Source: Nectonema munidae
Taxonomy: Eukaryota; Nematomorpha; Nectonematoida; Nectonematidae
Direction of reading: 5' to 3'
Assembly (NCBI GenBank): GCA_030549495.1
Contig: JAUIRK010000781.1
Span: forward strand, 62,001-126,000
DNA: 64,000 bases
Part shown: piece after piece, positions 1-12,342 of the stretch
How the letters are laid out: each line of letters starts with the position of its first letter
Position numbering within the stretch: the first letter of the stretch is position 1
Position numbers and translations under genes: made by a program
Notes under the pieces: generated by a model
What the model was told of the DNA's origin: nothing
The model's input: only the letters and a program-made list of their open reading frames with translations
Database searches by the model: none

Positions 1-1860
1 TTTCTGTCATTTATCTTTAAAATGAAAAATAATAGCAGGAGTAAAGATTTTGGAGCAAGCAAAATCAAACATTATATTCGAATATCAAAACAAGATCCAC
101 CTTATCACACTTTAAGTCATCTAGTGATCATTACAAAAATTGAGACGCATTATATTCGAGTTTGATTAATAAATTAACTATCTGTACTTTTTTCTTTATC
201 ATATTTCTATTATTTAATAGCTTTGACTTATTTCTCTTTTCATTATTTTGTATTGCACTAACGACAGATATCTCTTTCGTTGAGATTTTTCCACTTTTAT
301 TTTATTTATTTTTGCATGTTTTAGTTACGATTTTCAACTTTTGGGTTCTTTGAACACAAAATTTCCAATATAAATTAGATAAAATTTTCACAAAGCTATT
401 TCTGTGTTTTAGATATTTTAGAGAAGTTAAATGTACTTTTAAATAAAATAGAATATATAAATTATAGAATTTCTATAATAATATGTTGAATATATTACAA
501 TGTATTCAAATGCTTTTTATTCTTAAAAATTCAGGTGCTGTCAATTTTTGTAACAACTGCGTTTTCTTTCTTTTTTGACGTTCAGAATTAACAAAAAATT
601 TGCTATTTGAATATTTCCTCAACTTATATTTCTCTCTTCAAATAACTTGTAAACATTTGATGACTTTTTTTTTACCAAAAAGTAAATAAATTGGAATGTT
701 TATAAGCTTGAAATTTTTTAGTTTTCATAAAAAATCCTAAAAAATATTTTAGTTTCTAAAAAATTAAATTTATTGGGGAATAATTATCTAACCTAACTAC
801 TTACTATCTGAGTTTTCTTCAGTTTGAGCTTTCAAATATATCATTTTAAAAAGAAAACTAGAAACCTTTGTTTTGTTTACAAGAATAGTTCTATGCTTTA
901 TTTGAAGTTCAATATTCATAGTATTGAGTTTAAAAAGGTATATCAGTTAATAAAATACCAATGCGCTCGTTTCAACATTTTTAAAAAACAATTTTACTCT
1001 TTTCAGCCATTTTAATTTTGAAAATGTAATTATTTATAAAAATAATTATATATATCTTCGAACTTTAGTGTGTAGAATTAATCTAACATGTTTCTCTTTT
1101 ATTTTTTTGCAAAATTCTTTGAACTTTCCATGAGTGTTGCTATGAATTGTTAGTATTTTCGTGTAAATGTTTCACCGTTTGGTTTTCCAACATTTTGGAG
1201 GTCTATTTGCAGCTGTTGATATAACATTAGAAATAGAATGTCAATATCCTAAAAAATAATAAAATATTTTTGCGAATATCTTTTGAAGTTGTGCATGTAA
1301 TCAGTCATTTACGGAATAAGATTTCTTTTCTAGACTCGAAGTTATGTTGCATAAATAAGAGTAAAGCCATTTCCTTTATTTCTGAAGAGAAAATAAGTAT
1401 AAGTCTAGATCAGAAGCGCACATCCTCAAAATTCTTTAGGTGATGGGGAGAACTTTTTTTTTATAATTTTCAAAATTTATTATAAAAGAATTTTTGTCGA
1501 ATGAACACACCGCCATTATTACCAGATCCAATCCCACCATAACTGCGAAAAACATACCAGATTTTATCTTGTATAAAATAAAATCCTAAAAAAGTTCAAA
1601 GGTTAAAAAAAACTTTTTTTATAATTTATTTTATATTAAAATAATAATTTTATTTTTATTTTTTTGTAATTCTGATCTCGAGTTAAGTAAACATAACTAT
1701 TGACTATTTTAAATGCCAAGCTGAACAATTGCACAAATACAGATTTGATAGCATAGGAATCTTTTTGCAAAATATTAAATGTGGTTTGAAAGCCTTATAT
1801 AAAGTTTTCTTAAAATAACGGTTGTCAAAACGTCCCAAAACATAGGAGAACAGTTGATAT
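1..1860. other. AT-rich intergenic sequence, no gene seen
   Basis: Long A/T homopolymer runs and short chance reading frames only. I see no recognisable domain, splice-bounded exon or repeat structure in this stretch. Confidence 0.5.
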
Positions 1861-1864
1861 TGGA

Positions 1865-3187
1865 AGGATATCATATTGAATGTGCTAAAAAGTTTTGAAC
1901 TTGTAAATTTGAAGCATATCTTCCTTTCAAGTGATACCGTTAGAAGGATAATAAGAGGGATGTCTGATGACATTAGCGTTAGAAGGCTAATATGAGAGAT
2001 GTATCAGAGGTTGTTTTGTTGATCCTGAATTCGATTTTCCACTTTTTTGCAATTCAACTTGATGAAACGACGGATGTTGCAAACTTAGCTCAGACTATGT
2101 ATATGACAAGCACCTGATAGACAATTATTAATTTGCGAAACTCATAGCAATAGAAAAACTGCAAGAGAAATATTTGACAAGGTGGACAATTTTTTACAAC
2201 ACATGGTATTAAGCCATAACATGCACTTGGAGTGTGTACTGACCTTGCCCTAGCAATTCCTTATTGTTGTAGACTTTGATGCAAAAATCTCCACATGTAA
2301 TTGGTACCCAGTTCGCTATTCATCGCCAAGCCTTAATAATGCAAACCATACATGATTGGTTAAAAATGGTTTCAATAAAGTAATTAAAACAGCTTATTTA
2401 ATCTAAGTAAATGCATTCAACCCTTGTTTGTTTCAATTATGCAAAGAAAATGATTTCGAATTTGAAAAACTCTTGTTGGACTCAAATGCGAGTTTGCTTT
2501 CCAAATGAAAAGTATCGAGGCGATACTATGGAAAGAAATCTAGCAATTTCTGCAAAGCAAACCAGACATGCATGAAAAATTTTCTTATGTCCGTTTTTTA
2601 TATTCCTATCATTTTTAGTTAACATTTAGAATCTATGAATTACATTAACCTTGCACAAGAAATGAGATCACAGTACTCTATTGACATAAAAAATTGACAG
2701 CTTTTGAAATGAAGCTGGAATTATGGCATTCTTAGACAAAAAAAACAAAAGAAAGATTCCGCTCGATTGAACATGTCTCGGAGGATATAAAGCACCTTTT
2801 AGCATATCTTAGTTAAGAAATTTATGAAACTTTGAAAAATACTATCAATTTATCAAAAATCCGTTTATAATCTCAATTAGTAATCTGGCGTCAGAAGACA
2901 TCCTAATTCAAGAACAGTTTATTGAATTGATTGATTGAAGAAGTGCAAAACATGTTATGTCTGATAGCGATTTTTCGATTGAAATGGGACAGTCCTATGC
3001 GTGTGAGCAAGCGTTTTTCATGCTACTTGCCATTGAAACCAAATGCTCAAACAGTTTGGAAGTGAGTAATGATATGAGAGTTGCATTGGCCAAAACAGAG
3101 CGAAACTTAGACAAAGCAGATGCATCCATTCCATTGACATGGATTATTCAGACAATTTTTGAACAAACAATTATGCCAATTTTTTAG
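1865..3187 (+). pseudogene. hAT transposase pseudogene (ZBED5-like), broken
   Basis: Pieces of a ZBED5/SCAND3-type hAT transposase occur in family order but in shifting frames. Around 1930-1975 a frame reads SSDTVRRIIRGMSDDI, the segment before the catalytic region. At about 2035-2090 comes FFAIQLDETTDVANLAQ, containing the DExTD-type hallmark. Around 2290-2340 is a VIGTQFAIHRQAL block, at about 2410-2515 an LCKENDFEFEKLLL-like block, and the last frame at 2957-3187 holds the C-terminal dimerisation motif (YACEQAFFMLLAIETK, then MRVALAKTERNLDKAD). Stops and frameshifts separate every block and the terminal inverted repeats were not identified, so this is an old, inactive insertion. Family order and motifs are seen directly; the ZBED5-like label is from general knowledge of the family. 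Confidence 0.8.
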
Positions 3188-4960
3188 TACAGTAATTTTT
3201 ATGTTGATTTATTTTTTATAAATGAGACTCCGAACTATTATATATTATAGAGAGACCGTCACATGGAAAATTTTTACAAAGTTGGTGAACCATTCTTCAA
3301 GCTCAACAAGAGAACAAAATTATTTATATATGATAGATTATTAATCATCGAATGTAACTGAGTCTTTATCCCTCCTTATTACCATTAACCCCTTATTGAA
3401 GCCGATGGTCACGGTCTGTCTGTCTGTCTGCCTGTCTGTATTGTTTATCTCTAGATGTGCTATACTCTAACTAAGTGAAAGTTTTATACCATGACTCTAA
3501 AATGATCTCCTTAGGGAACAGAATTTTGGTTGAGCCGATTCTATATTTGGTGTTCGAAGGTTAAAAATTTGTTTTTTTTTCTAAAGAAAATATGGAAAGG
3601 ATTGTATTCATTGGTAATGCAGTCAGACCTCATTTATTCGACAACCAACTATCCGATACAATATTGATTAGAAGATTTTCTCAGCCTCCCATCTCACTAA
3701 TTGTCAACAAACCTGGTTCATATCAAATGAATTGATTAGGTGGATTGATTACTCTGTATTTAAATGCGTTGTTGCAATTTAATTTTTAGCAACGAAATGT
3801 TACCAAACCATTAGTAACACTGAAAAACAAAGAATCATCTTGTATAAGCTTCATATTGTACCTACACATATATTGAGTCAGTAAAGTAAATTGTTTGAAA
3901 AAATATTAAGGACTTGGGTCTATCGATTAACAGGTATGAAGCCCTGAATTTAAATTTGGCTTTTTAAATAGAAATTGAAGGTTCAAAATTTTGTGAAGAA
4001 AATTACTACAAAACTTAAATTAAAATAAATCCGCCCTGATTTATTGTTCGCCTGATAAATTCTTATTTTCTATGCGACTTATGTAATAAAGATCACTTTC
4101 CTAAAAATATTTAAAATGTAAACTATCAAAGCATTCTCCTTTAATATCATTTCTTTGCTTAGTCATTTAATTTTTCATTATTTTTTTTGGATTCAATGAT
4201 TGCGACTGCAACAGATAAATTTAACTCAGCTAACCATATCTGCTTCTAAATTATTTCAAGCGACCGTATGTTAGGATATTTGGTGGCGTCTCTGCTTCAA
4301 AGGGAAGGTGATCAAGGATACTTTGCATTTTACATTGGATAGGTAGGTGAGCTGGCGTCAGACGTAAATTTACCTTAATGGAAAATGAAGAGAAAGTTAT
4401 GTCGAAAATAGGTCCTTATTAGCATGCGATGAGAATGGTAAAGTAGATCGCAGGTATAACATCAGATATTTGTTATGGTCTCCAGTTGTGAGTCTGCTTA
4501 CGTTTTCTTGATGGCATTAATGAATACTGTTAAACCGGAATGGCGATGATGATGATTCCATTCACTTTCTTCTCGTGAATAAATAGAATAATCAAAATTG
4601 CTCACATTAAAAAAGAGTATTTTCGATCAGAAAGTGAAGATCTAGTAAAATTTTGCCTCTTTGAAAAAGAAATAACCTTAAATCGAGTAGTGCGTATCAG
4701 AAATGAGAGGGGAAGTCTTCATTCAAAATACTTATTTGCAAAGCAACGACACAAAATTAACACACTCTATACCGGATTACATTTCATGAGGTCTCAGTGA
4801 TGTAGTAGTAGACGAAAATATTGAAGCTCTCTTGTCAAATTCTAGAAAGGTACTTGAATTAGTTTAGAATTGAGTGTAATTAAACTTTATTTATTTATCT
4901 TCAAAATGAAACTTGAAATTATATTTTTTATGAATTTTGAGAAAAAGTATGCACAATTAT
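3188..4960. other. intergenic, with a (TCTG)n microsatellite
   Basis: A short TCTG/CCTG tandem tract lies at about 3414-3440, next to sequence that looks like an old dispersed repeat. The rest is AT-rich with no supported gene. Confidence 0.5.
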
Positions 4961-5540
4961 CTTTAGTGTCAAACATATGGCCCTTGGGCCGCTTTCGGCT
5001 GGCAAGAGTTAAAATGCCGCCCGCCGTATTATTTGATAAAATACAATGAGTTAAAACATATGTTTTCCATTTTTCTTCTTTTACAGATGCATTAGAGTTT
5101 TCAGCTGGAAATCTTTGACTTACAAAGTGATTCTGTGATGAAAAACAAGTTTTTAAAACCAAATGATTGATTTTTATCAATATCTTATTTCTAAATATCG
5201 GAAAATAACTTCATTAACCTCAAAAATTCAATGTATTTCTACCAGGACTTATCTTTGTGAGCAGACAACTTATCATATGAATGATACTTTGACCATATAT
5301 GCTGTTACGAATTTATCTCCTGATTTTAATGAAATTGCTTACCATAAGAGATGTCAAGTTTATGGAAAACAAAAAATAAGAAAAATACTTTTCTTTTAAA
5401 CTTTTCAATGCTCTTTAAATGATTTATTCAGTTATTGTTGAATTTAATTGTGAATCTGTGTATTTTATATCCTGCCCGCAAGAGCTCTTCCTTCTAACAA
5501 GTGATTTGACGTTGACCCTTTAAAAAGTTTTTTTAACTCT
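4961..5540 (+). mobile_element. Deleted hAT element (GTF2IRD2-like)
   Basis: At about 4968-4992 the sequence GTGTCAAACATATGGCCC followed by a GGGCCGC core resembles the terminal region of GTF2IRD2-type hAT elements. Coding remains of the transposase C-terminus follow. In one frame at about 5091-5165 it reads FQLEIFDLQSDSVMKNKF. After a frameshift, the 5163-5399 frame carries RTYLCEQTTYHMND, then TNLSPDFNEIAYHKRCQVYG, which matches the hAT dimerisation tail (TYLCEQTF...KRCQVSG in the family). The N-terminal and catalytic parts are missing, so this is an internally deleted copy. The right boundary is uncertain; a GC-richer patch near 5472-5500 may belong to it. Confidence 0.65.
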
Positions 5541-6177
5541 TTGATATGATTCGGTAAAAAAATTATAATAATTTTTGTTTGAACCAATCAAATTACACGA
5601 AAATTGAATCAATTATTATTTTGAAACTTTTTTGAATGAATTTAGACTATTTAAAGGATTTTTGAGTTTAGGAGAGCCAATGGCATTTGCTCAACTGTTT
5701 GCCTTTAGTTTTTGGTGTCTACATTGAAAGCTTTATTTATTTAATTGAAAATACTTTATACCTTAATCATTTCTCAATTTTCTTTACTTTTCTACTTGTA
5801 AAATATATTCCTCAAATAGGCTTTTTAGAGAATAAATTTTAGCTTTTAAAAATTGCTTTCTCATTATTATTTTTTATGCCTTTGAGTAAAAAGCAATCTT
5901 CTTGGGGAAACCAGTTTGTTCTAAGGTGGAGACAAGACCAAAATTATTAAATAATAATTGAAAATTTTTATCATTATTTTCTTTTATTTACAAAAATCAA
6001 ATTACAATAATCATAAATTTAGAGTGAATCATAGTTGATCTATAAGTTACATATAAAACAATATTTATTATTAGCAAAAATAAAAAATCAGGAAAGTATG
6101 GTTGACAAAAACTCCGGCTTGCATAGGTGCGATTTTTTCGTTCGGTCTTAAAATCGATTTGAGAATAAACAGTATAC
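5541..6177. other. intergenic, nothing recognised
   Basis: AT-rich sequence without repeat structure or a supported exon. Confidence 0.45.
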
Positions 6178-6360
6178 CTTTCTGAGCATGTTAGCAAAGC
6201 CTCTGGAAATGGATCGAAGAAGAACTCTCCAGTAATACTTTATATTTTTTCTTCTTTGTCTTGCCAACAGTGATGGCGGCAACTTTAAGTATCTTTTCTT
6301 CTTGGCTAGAAGTGGAGTGTACTTGTTGAACGTCTTCGATGCACTAGTATTTTCCTTCAT
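6178..6360 (-). CDS. Possible first exon, unknown basic protein
   Basis: A minus-strand frame opens at ATG 6358-6360 and runs 61 codons to a possible splice donor (AAAG then GTATAC, GT at 6177-6176), ending in phase 0. The encoded stretch is very basic and locally less AT-rich than its surroundings (for example KKKRYLKLPPSLLARQRRKN). I recognise no family, no partner exon was found downstream, and it could be a chance frame. The donor would explain why the frame becomes hydrophobic and stops soon after 6178. Confidence 0.22.
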
Positions 6361-7199
6361 GGAGACTTCTTTTAAGTTTTATACGACAGAATGATAAAAA
6401 GTAACTGGAAATTTTGCTTTAAAGGACAAGGACAAGGCTATGAAATTCAATCTTTTGCCCAATGTCATTGTCAAATGTAGTTAACATGTCTTAAAATATT
6501 GCAAATTCAACTTGCCTTTGCGTCAAGGTAAGCAAACACTGTGATGTTTTTAAAGTCGGTATGAATTCTTCATAATGTATAGTATACGCTGTATACATCT
6601 TACCTCTTCTATCATCTATAGAAAGAACTATACTCTATTCTTAAGTGTATCTTAATTGCTTACTTCAAAATGATTTCGCTAAGCTTGCAATTAAGTTAAA
6701 TTTATGCATTTTCAAACAAACTTATTTATAAGGGGCTATTAGTTATTTTCAATTTCACTTATGTTCTCAAAAAATTGGCCATACTTGTAAGAAATTTTTC
6801 AGCTAAGACACTTATTTACACTTACAAAAACTCTACTGAACTGACTTCTTCAATTTTTACTCTCTACCATTAAGTTTTTATAATTATGATTATTTTAATT
6901 GTATGAACATCTTTTTCTAACTTTACCATTATTTTAAATCGAATTCAAAGGAAAATTATAGTAATTTTAAAAATATTTTACTTTTTTCAAATGAGTGCCG
7001 CTTTACAATGGTCATTTAAATTACACTTTTTTGCTTTATGTGTTCTCGCTATCTTCATGTTAAAAAATTTAAGCGTCAAGATTTTGCTAAATCTGTTTGA
7101 AGTATAAATTGCATAGAATATTATTTTAAAAAACACTTAATTCTAGAATTATAATTTCAAATCTAAGTAGTTTGCGAGTCATGATAAAAAGTACCTTTG
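6361..7199. other. intergenic, nothing recognised
   Basis: AT-rich, no supported gene or repeat. Confidence 0.45.
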
Positions 7200-7320
7200 T
7201 GGTGTTTTCATTGCGAAGGCCCAATTGCGTCGCTTGTGGCTAACTATTGAGAAAGGAAGTTTTGATGCTGGATCGCTCTCAAGACCTTCTTGTATTGAAG
7301 CCAAGTATCGACCAAATCTT
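7200..7320 (-). mobile_element. tRNA-derived SINE, copy A
   Basis: Read on the minus strand, this holds AAGGTCTTGAGAGCGATCC followed by AGCATCAAAAC and then CACAAGCGACGCA. The copy at 34733-34840 has the same order: AAGGTCTTGGGTTCGATCC, AGTATCAAACC, CACAAGTGGCTCA. The GGTTCGATCC block of the other copy is a good tRNA B box; here it is mutated. Shared sequence on both sides of the B box marks a dispersed SINE family rather than an isolated tRNA pseudogene. Confidence 0.55.
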
Positions 7321-10133
7321 CCCCACTTCTTTAATAAAAATCTTAACTAATAAGAGGATAATTAATTAGGATAATTTGATGATAATAACTAATTAGTTAA
7401 TAAACTTATTTATTTTAAAACATTTCAAGATCGTGAGAATAGTTATATAATTCAGGTGCCTTAATGAACCAAACGTATTAAAAAAGGTCAAAAATAAGTT
7501 GAAATTTCAAATTACCACAGATAGATTAGTGGTCGGTCTATCAAGGTGTTGTTTTAGATAGTTTGTTCATGTAGTTGAAAAACACTAACTAAATTCATAA
7601 CGTGAAAGATATATCTAGAGACAATGATTAAATTAACACTACCATAATAATTGCATATTTTAAGGAAAATAATGTAAAATTTTTTTTATATTTCTATCAC
7701 TAAACTAAACTAACTTATCAATGATAAAATATTTACTTTAGAATTTTAAGCCACTTTCTAGAACTCAAAATTTTAATTCATTAGAAAAAGAAAGAAAAAA
7801 TGGGTTAGTTAAATTTATTTTGAGGATATTTATGAAATAATACACATAAATTTTAAAAAAGTATAACTGATGGATTTTTAAGGTGAAGAAAATCAAGCTG
7901 TCTTCTTGTTAAGATATAAAGCTTATACATTTGTGTAGTTTGTATTTATTTTGGTCTTACTTTGAAATAATTTATTTTCAAATATTCTTTTCAAAAAATG
8001 AAATTTAAAATTCCGATTTTTTTAATAAAATATTGAACATTTCTCAAATTTTAAGATTTTGTTAATTCCTTTTTTGCTTTGATTTTTCGAAAATTCGAGT
8101 AAGTTTTTAATAATTATTTTTCACCAAAGCATGTGCTTTTGGATTTAATTTTTATGCGATCGAAAGCATCTAAATGTAAAATCAAAAAAGTTCACATGGT
8201 AATGCCATAGTTAAAAAATTGGATGCATTTATGTAAAAATTAAGGCGTGCGTTATATTGCGAGGTCTCTCTATAAGATACTCTATGAGAAAGAATCTTAC
8301 ATTTTAATGCCAAATCACAATGATATATTTATAACATATTGTGTATATCTCATATATTCGAAATTGACATTGTCATTAGTGCTAACTTGGGAATAAAACT
8401 ATTTTCTGATATTGACTGGAGTCATGATGTCAGAGGTAGAGCAAATGTGATATCTAGGGCAGTTAAAAATTGGCCCAAAAATTTACAAATTATTGACTTT
8501 TTATAGTAAAAATTGGCCTAAAAGAAATAAATAATGATGTAAAAATATAAAAAAACATTTTAAAATGAAAATTTTACATAAAAAATGTATACTTTTTATA
8601 ATAAAAAAACTTTAAGAAAAAAATTGTTTTTTTTCCAATTTTTAGTTCAAATTGTTAAAATATAAATAAATAGTTTATCGCTTGAGAAACAGGGAAAAAT
8701 TTCTATTTTGCCAGAAAGCTTTTTGTGATAATTTAGATTCTGTATAATTTGAGACTTTATAAATATAAAATTGCTTTGATTTTTTTATAAATAAGGTTTA
8801 TTTTAAAGATAATTCGCTCTTGAAAAATTTTTCTCACACAGTTTTGCCATTTATAAAACATCGTCGCTTAGAGTAAATCTTAGGAATTAAAATCTTTTGA
8901 GGTCAGTTTTTGAAAACAAATCGTCTGCTATCTTTTTAAATGAGTTTTTTAAATATAATTCAAAGCATATTATTTTATTTTATGCGACTCTCGTGCCTCA
9001 TTGAGGACCAGATAAATTTTAAAATGAAATAAGATACCATATGAATAATTTAGGAAGAAGGAATTTCAATAAATATTTTTAACAAAATTTTGACTAAAAA
9101 TGGAGTTTATTGTCTTTAACTGCTCTAGTGATATCCATGGTATTAAATTTTTCGCATTAACTTACTCGTGCAACATAACTGAATACTTTTCTTCATTTTA
9201 CACATTCAATTTTTTTTCTAATTCACAAAGGCTTATTTATATCGATTTTGTCTTTTTGCAATAAACTAATGAACTTTTTTTTTATCGATGTGAACTTCAT
9301 ATTTATATATATCGTTTTACACGAATTTCTACTGTTCTGACACTGTACAATTTTTCTCACTGCTATACACAATTTTATAAAAGCATAAAATAAATCTTAC
9401 TTTACAGTAATACAAGTAGGAAAATTTTAAGTTAAATTTGCCAAACATAGAAAACGTCTCGATACAAATTGTTTTTTCATATTTATGTCTTATGCCTCAA
9501 ACAAACGCATTTGTATTCAGAAAGAAATATTTTCTTACAGTTGCATGTTTATAAAATTGTTATAATCTTATTTATACTTAGCATTTTATATATTTTATAT
9601 TAAAATCTCTGTTTTCAATGAAAACAGCTCATATAAACATTACAATCGTATAAATACACTTACCTTTAAAATTCTGCCGTCTAGTCTATGTCTTAAAATT
9701 CTCTTCTCTGTCAACTTTTTTTGAAACTTATTTTTAGTTTGAAATTCATTTATCTACAACAAAATAATATATTTAGAATGATAGTTTTAGCGAGAATTTA
9801 ATTAATATACAAAGAGTGTTCTCACTGAGGCTATAAAACTCTTATTTGTGTTACTATTTGGCAACATATTAAAAGATAATTTGTTTCAATAAAATTCCCG
9901 TCAACTATCAAGTACTACAGGGAAAGATGTTGTAAACCCCCTTGGATTTACGAACCTCAGTTTGAACTCTAGGTTTAAACGATTATAAAATATTTAATAT
10001 TTTTTTATATTTTAATTACACTGCACAAAAGTGAACATCTTCTAAGCCTATGTCATTAGTAGTCATAGCATTTACCTACAGACTGACGTATACATGAACT
10101 AAATGACATTAATTTCAATCATTTAGTTTAGCT
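7321..10133. other. intergenic, nothing recognised
   Basis: About 2.8 kb of very AT-rich sequence with poly-A/T runs. No exon, domain or clear repeat unit was found. Confidence 0.5.
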
Positions 10134-10726
10134 AAGAGCTTTCCAAACAGAGGTGTGAAACAGTTTTCGAGCGGATGTGAAAAAAATTATTTTGATAAAA
10201 AGCAACTAATATATTTTTTTTGTTTTTATACATAATTTTGAGCCTTTTTAAAATGTTTAGCCTACAGGCTCCAAGCGATAATGCCTATCAAATAACAATT
10301 TTGGGTAGCTCTATTAAATTAGAGCTGTTTGAGTTGAAAAATTGGTGATGCTTTTGCACTAAATGTAATAATTATGTTCATTTGTCATTCAAAAATGTTT
10401 TTTGCTGACAATTTTAGTGATTGCAACACATTTCAATCGTAGAAAGAAATGGCTAATATTTTATCCACATCAACTGTTATGTTGACTTATTGGGCTGATT
10501 AATCTGTTTTTGAAATAATTTTACTAATATTTTGTAATTTCGCTTTATTATGTAAGTTATAACTTTAACAAGCCTGTCAATCTTTGTTTAGTATTTCTTG
10601 CTATTCAGGTAGATTACTTTTTAATAATAATTAATTATAATGAAAAGCTACAAGTTGAAGAAAGGGGTGCGAGAATACAATGATATTTTTAGGGGTGCAA
10701 GAGCAAAATTAAATTGACAAGCACTG
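10134..10726. mobile_element. Non-autonomous hAT element with perfect 8-bp target duplication
   Basis: The element is bounded by GTTTAGCT at 10126-10133 and the identical GTTTAGCT at 10727-10734, an 8-bp direct repeat as expected for hAT. Its ends are imperfect inverted repeats: left AAGAGCTTTCCAAA, right (reverse complement) CAGTGCTTGTCAA, 9 of 13 positions the same. There is no coding capacity. It is a 593-bp deletion derivative or MITE. It lies about 470 bp left of the piggyBac element and outside it. Confidence 0.75.
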
Positions 10727-11468
10727 GTTTAGCTAAAAATATGTTATGGCCATTACCATTTCTAATTAACTTCTGCCTATCAGTGATAGCGAATCTTTTA
10801 GATTAACAGAATGCGGGCCTCAAATCCATTCCAAAATCCCTTTCTTTATCCCAACATCCCAGAATGTTCATAAACTTGAGCTCTACCTGAAAAAAGACTT
10901 GAAAGAGTACCTTTACCTTTTTTATTAACAAAAGTTTCAAGGAATGAAGCTTATTAAGTCAGTGAGATATCTTTTAGTGTAAACATTGAGAAAACTTGTT
11001 AATTGATTTCGCATATTTGGTTAATTAAAATAGCAACACATTCATCCCCATATCACCTGTAAGTCTGTGCATTTTTATCCAATTTGATAGAATAAAGTTG
11101 GAAGCAGCTGTTCACAAGCATAAGATGGTGGAGTGAAAATAATAATAGATATTCAAGGTGCATTCATTGGCCTAGAATTATTTGGGGACTTGCACACTTA
11201 ACCTTCGCAAGACGGATGATTTTTTGCATACGCGAAAGACGGATATATGCCGTAAAACTCCCAAAATGAAAATTTAATATAAAAAGACAATATTATCGAT
11301 TTAATTACTATTATGCTATATTTTCAAGATATTCACTTTCTATTTCTTACTAAACAACTGTTTAATCCTTTAGAAACGCTAAAATATATTTTGATTTTAA
11401 CGCCATCTATGAAAATAAATTTGAAAAAGTACAACTACATAAAAATGGAAAGAATTCATTATCTAAAC

Positions 11469-11660
11469 CAGCGTTTTTCAAACTTATTTTACTGCGACCC
11501 ATAGCAAGACCACAGTTTGCATCGCTACCCATAATACTTAGGTGTAAAAAGACAAACTTTGTTCACTAGATTCATTTATTCAGCATCTTTTTTGTCACGC
11601 CCCATTTTATTTTTCACGCGACCCACTGAAGGGTAGGGACCCACAATTTGAAAAACGCTG
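11469..11660. mobile_element. 192-bp hAT-type MITE nested in piggyBac
   Basis: The terminal inverted repeats are perfect over 14 bp: CAGCGTTTTTCAAA at the left and TTTGAAAAACGCTG at the right. Flanking 8-bp repeats are ATCTAAAC (11461-11468) and GTCTAAAC (11661-11668), 7 of 8 identical. Inside are two GCGACCCA-type subterminal blocks. It has no coding capacity. It inserted into the left part of the piggyBac element, so it is younger than that insertion. Confidence 0.82.
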
Positions 11661-11668
11661 GTCTAAAC

Positions 11669-12020
11669 CATTGGTTCTCAACCTTTTTTATCCATGGGTC
11701 CCTTTTCTCTCCTTTTTTTATTAGTGGACCCCTCATAAAATTGGAGATAAAAAATATTATATTTTAATATTTTTCACTAATAAAATTTTTAACTTTTTGA
11801 TAAAGAAAATAATATATAATTAGAATTCATATTGTAATGAAAGCAAACCAATTTTAATTCAATTTTTATAATAATTATAGTGAAAAATTTACTTTTTTTA
11901 AATAAAAATGGTTATGAGCTGGTTTTCTTCATTTTACCGTCAAAATATCATTGAGCACATCCAATTTATAATATTTCGCATATGGACCCCTGAATTATTA
12001 TGTGGATGGCGGTTGAAAAG
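11669..12020. mobile_element. Degenerate hAT-like insertion abutting the MITE
   Basis: Immediately after the MITE's right duplication the sequence CATTGGTTCTCAACCTTTTT looks like a hAT end of the CAGTGGTTCTCAACC class. It is followed by a GGGTCCC block at about 11696-11702. Near 11980-12020 the counterpart appears as GGACCCC, then GCGGTTGAAAAGCC. The right inverted repeat is poor and the target duplication is not clear, so the boundary is approximate. Confidence 0.5.
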
Positions 12021-12342
12021 CCTAGGAAACTAAAAATTCTTTATATCACTAGAAGCCTCTTTTATGCATGATTTATTTGTTTGTAGAAATGCGTACATCG
12101 GTAAGCTGTCGTCAAAATTATATTAGAAGTATATAAATAATCGTCAGATCATCAGATCAGTATTTATTTATATTATTCTTGTGACCTTGAAACAATTTTC
12201 ATTGATATTTTTCCTTACTGTAAACAGACGAGCCACCCTCATATCTGTTTACAAATTATCTGGCTTAAAGCATTTTTCTATGAAAAGCGTATTCATATCA
12301 TAAATTCGAAAACTCGTTCATTATAATGTCTTCCGTCTTCGG

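Noticed and set aside
1704-1973. An 89-codon minus-strand frame
   Set aside because: It overlaps the start of the plus-strand hAT pseudogene and shows no features of its own.
3414-3440. Regulatory or coding meaning for the TCTG tract
   Set aside because: A simple microsatellite within repeat-like sequence explains it.
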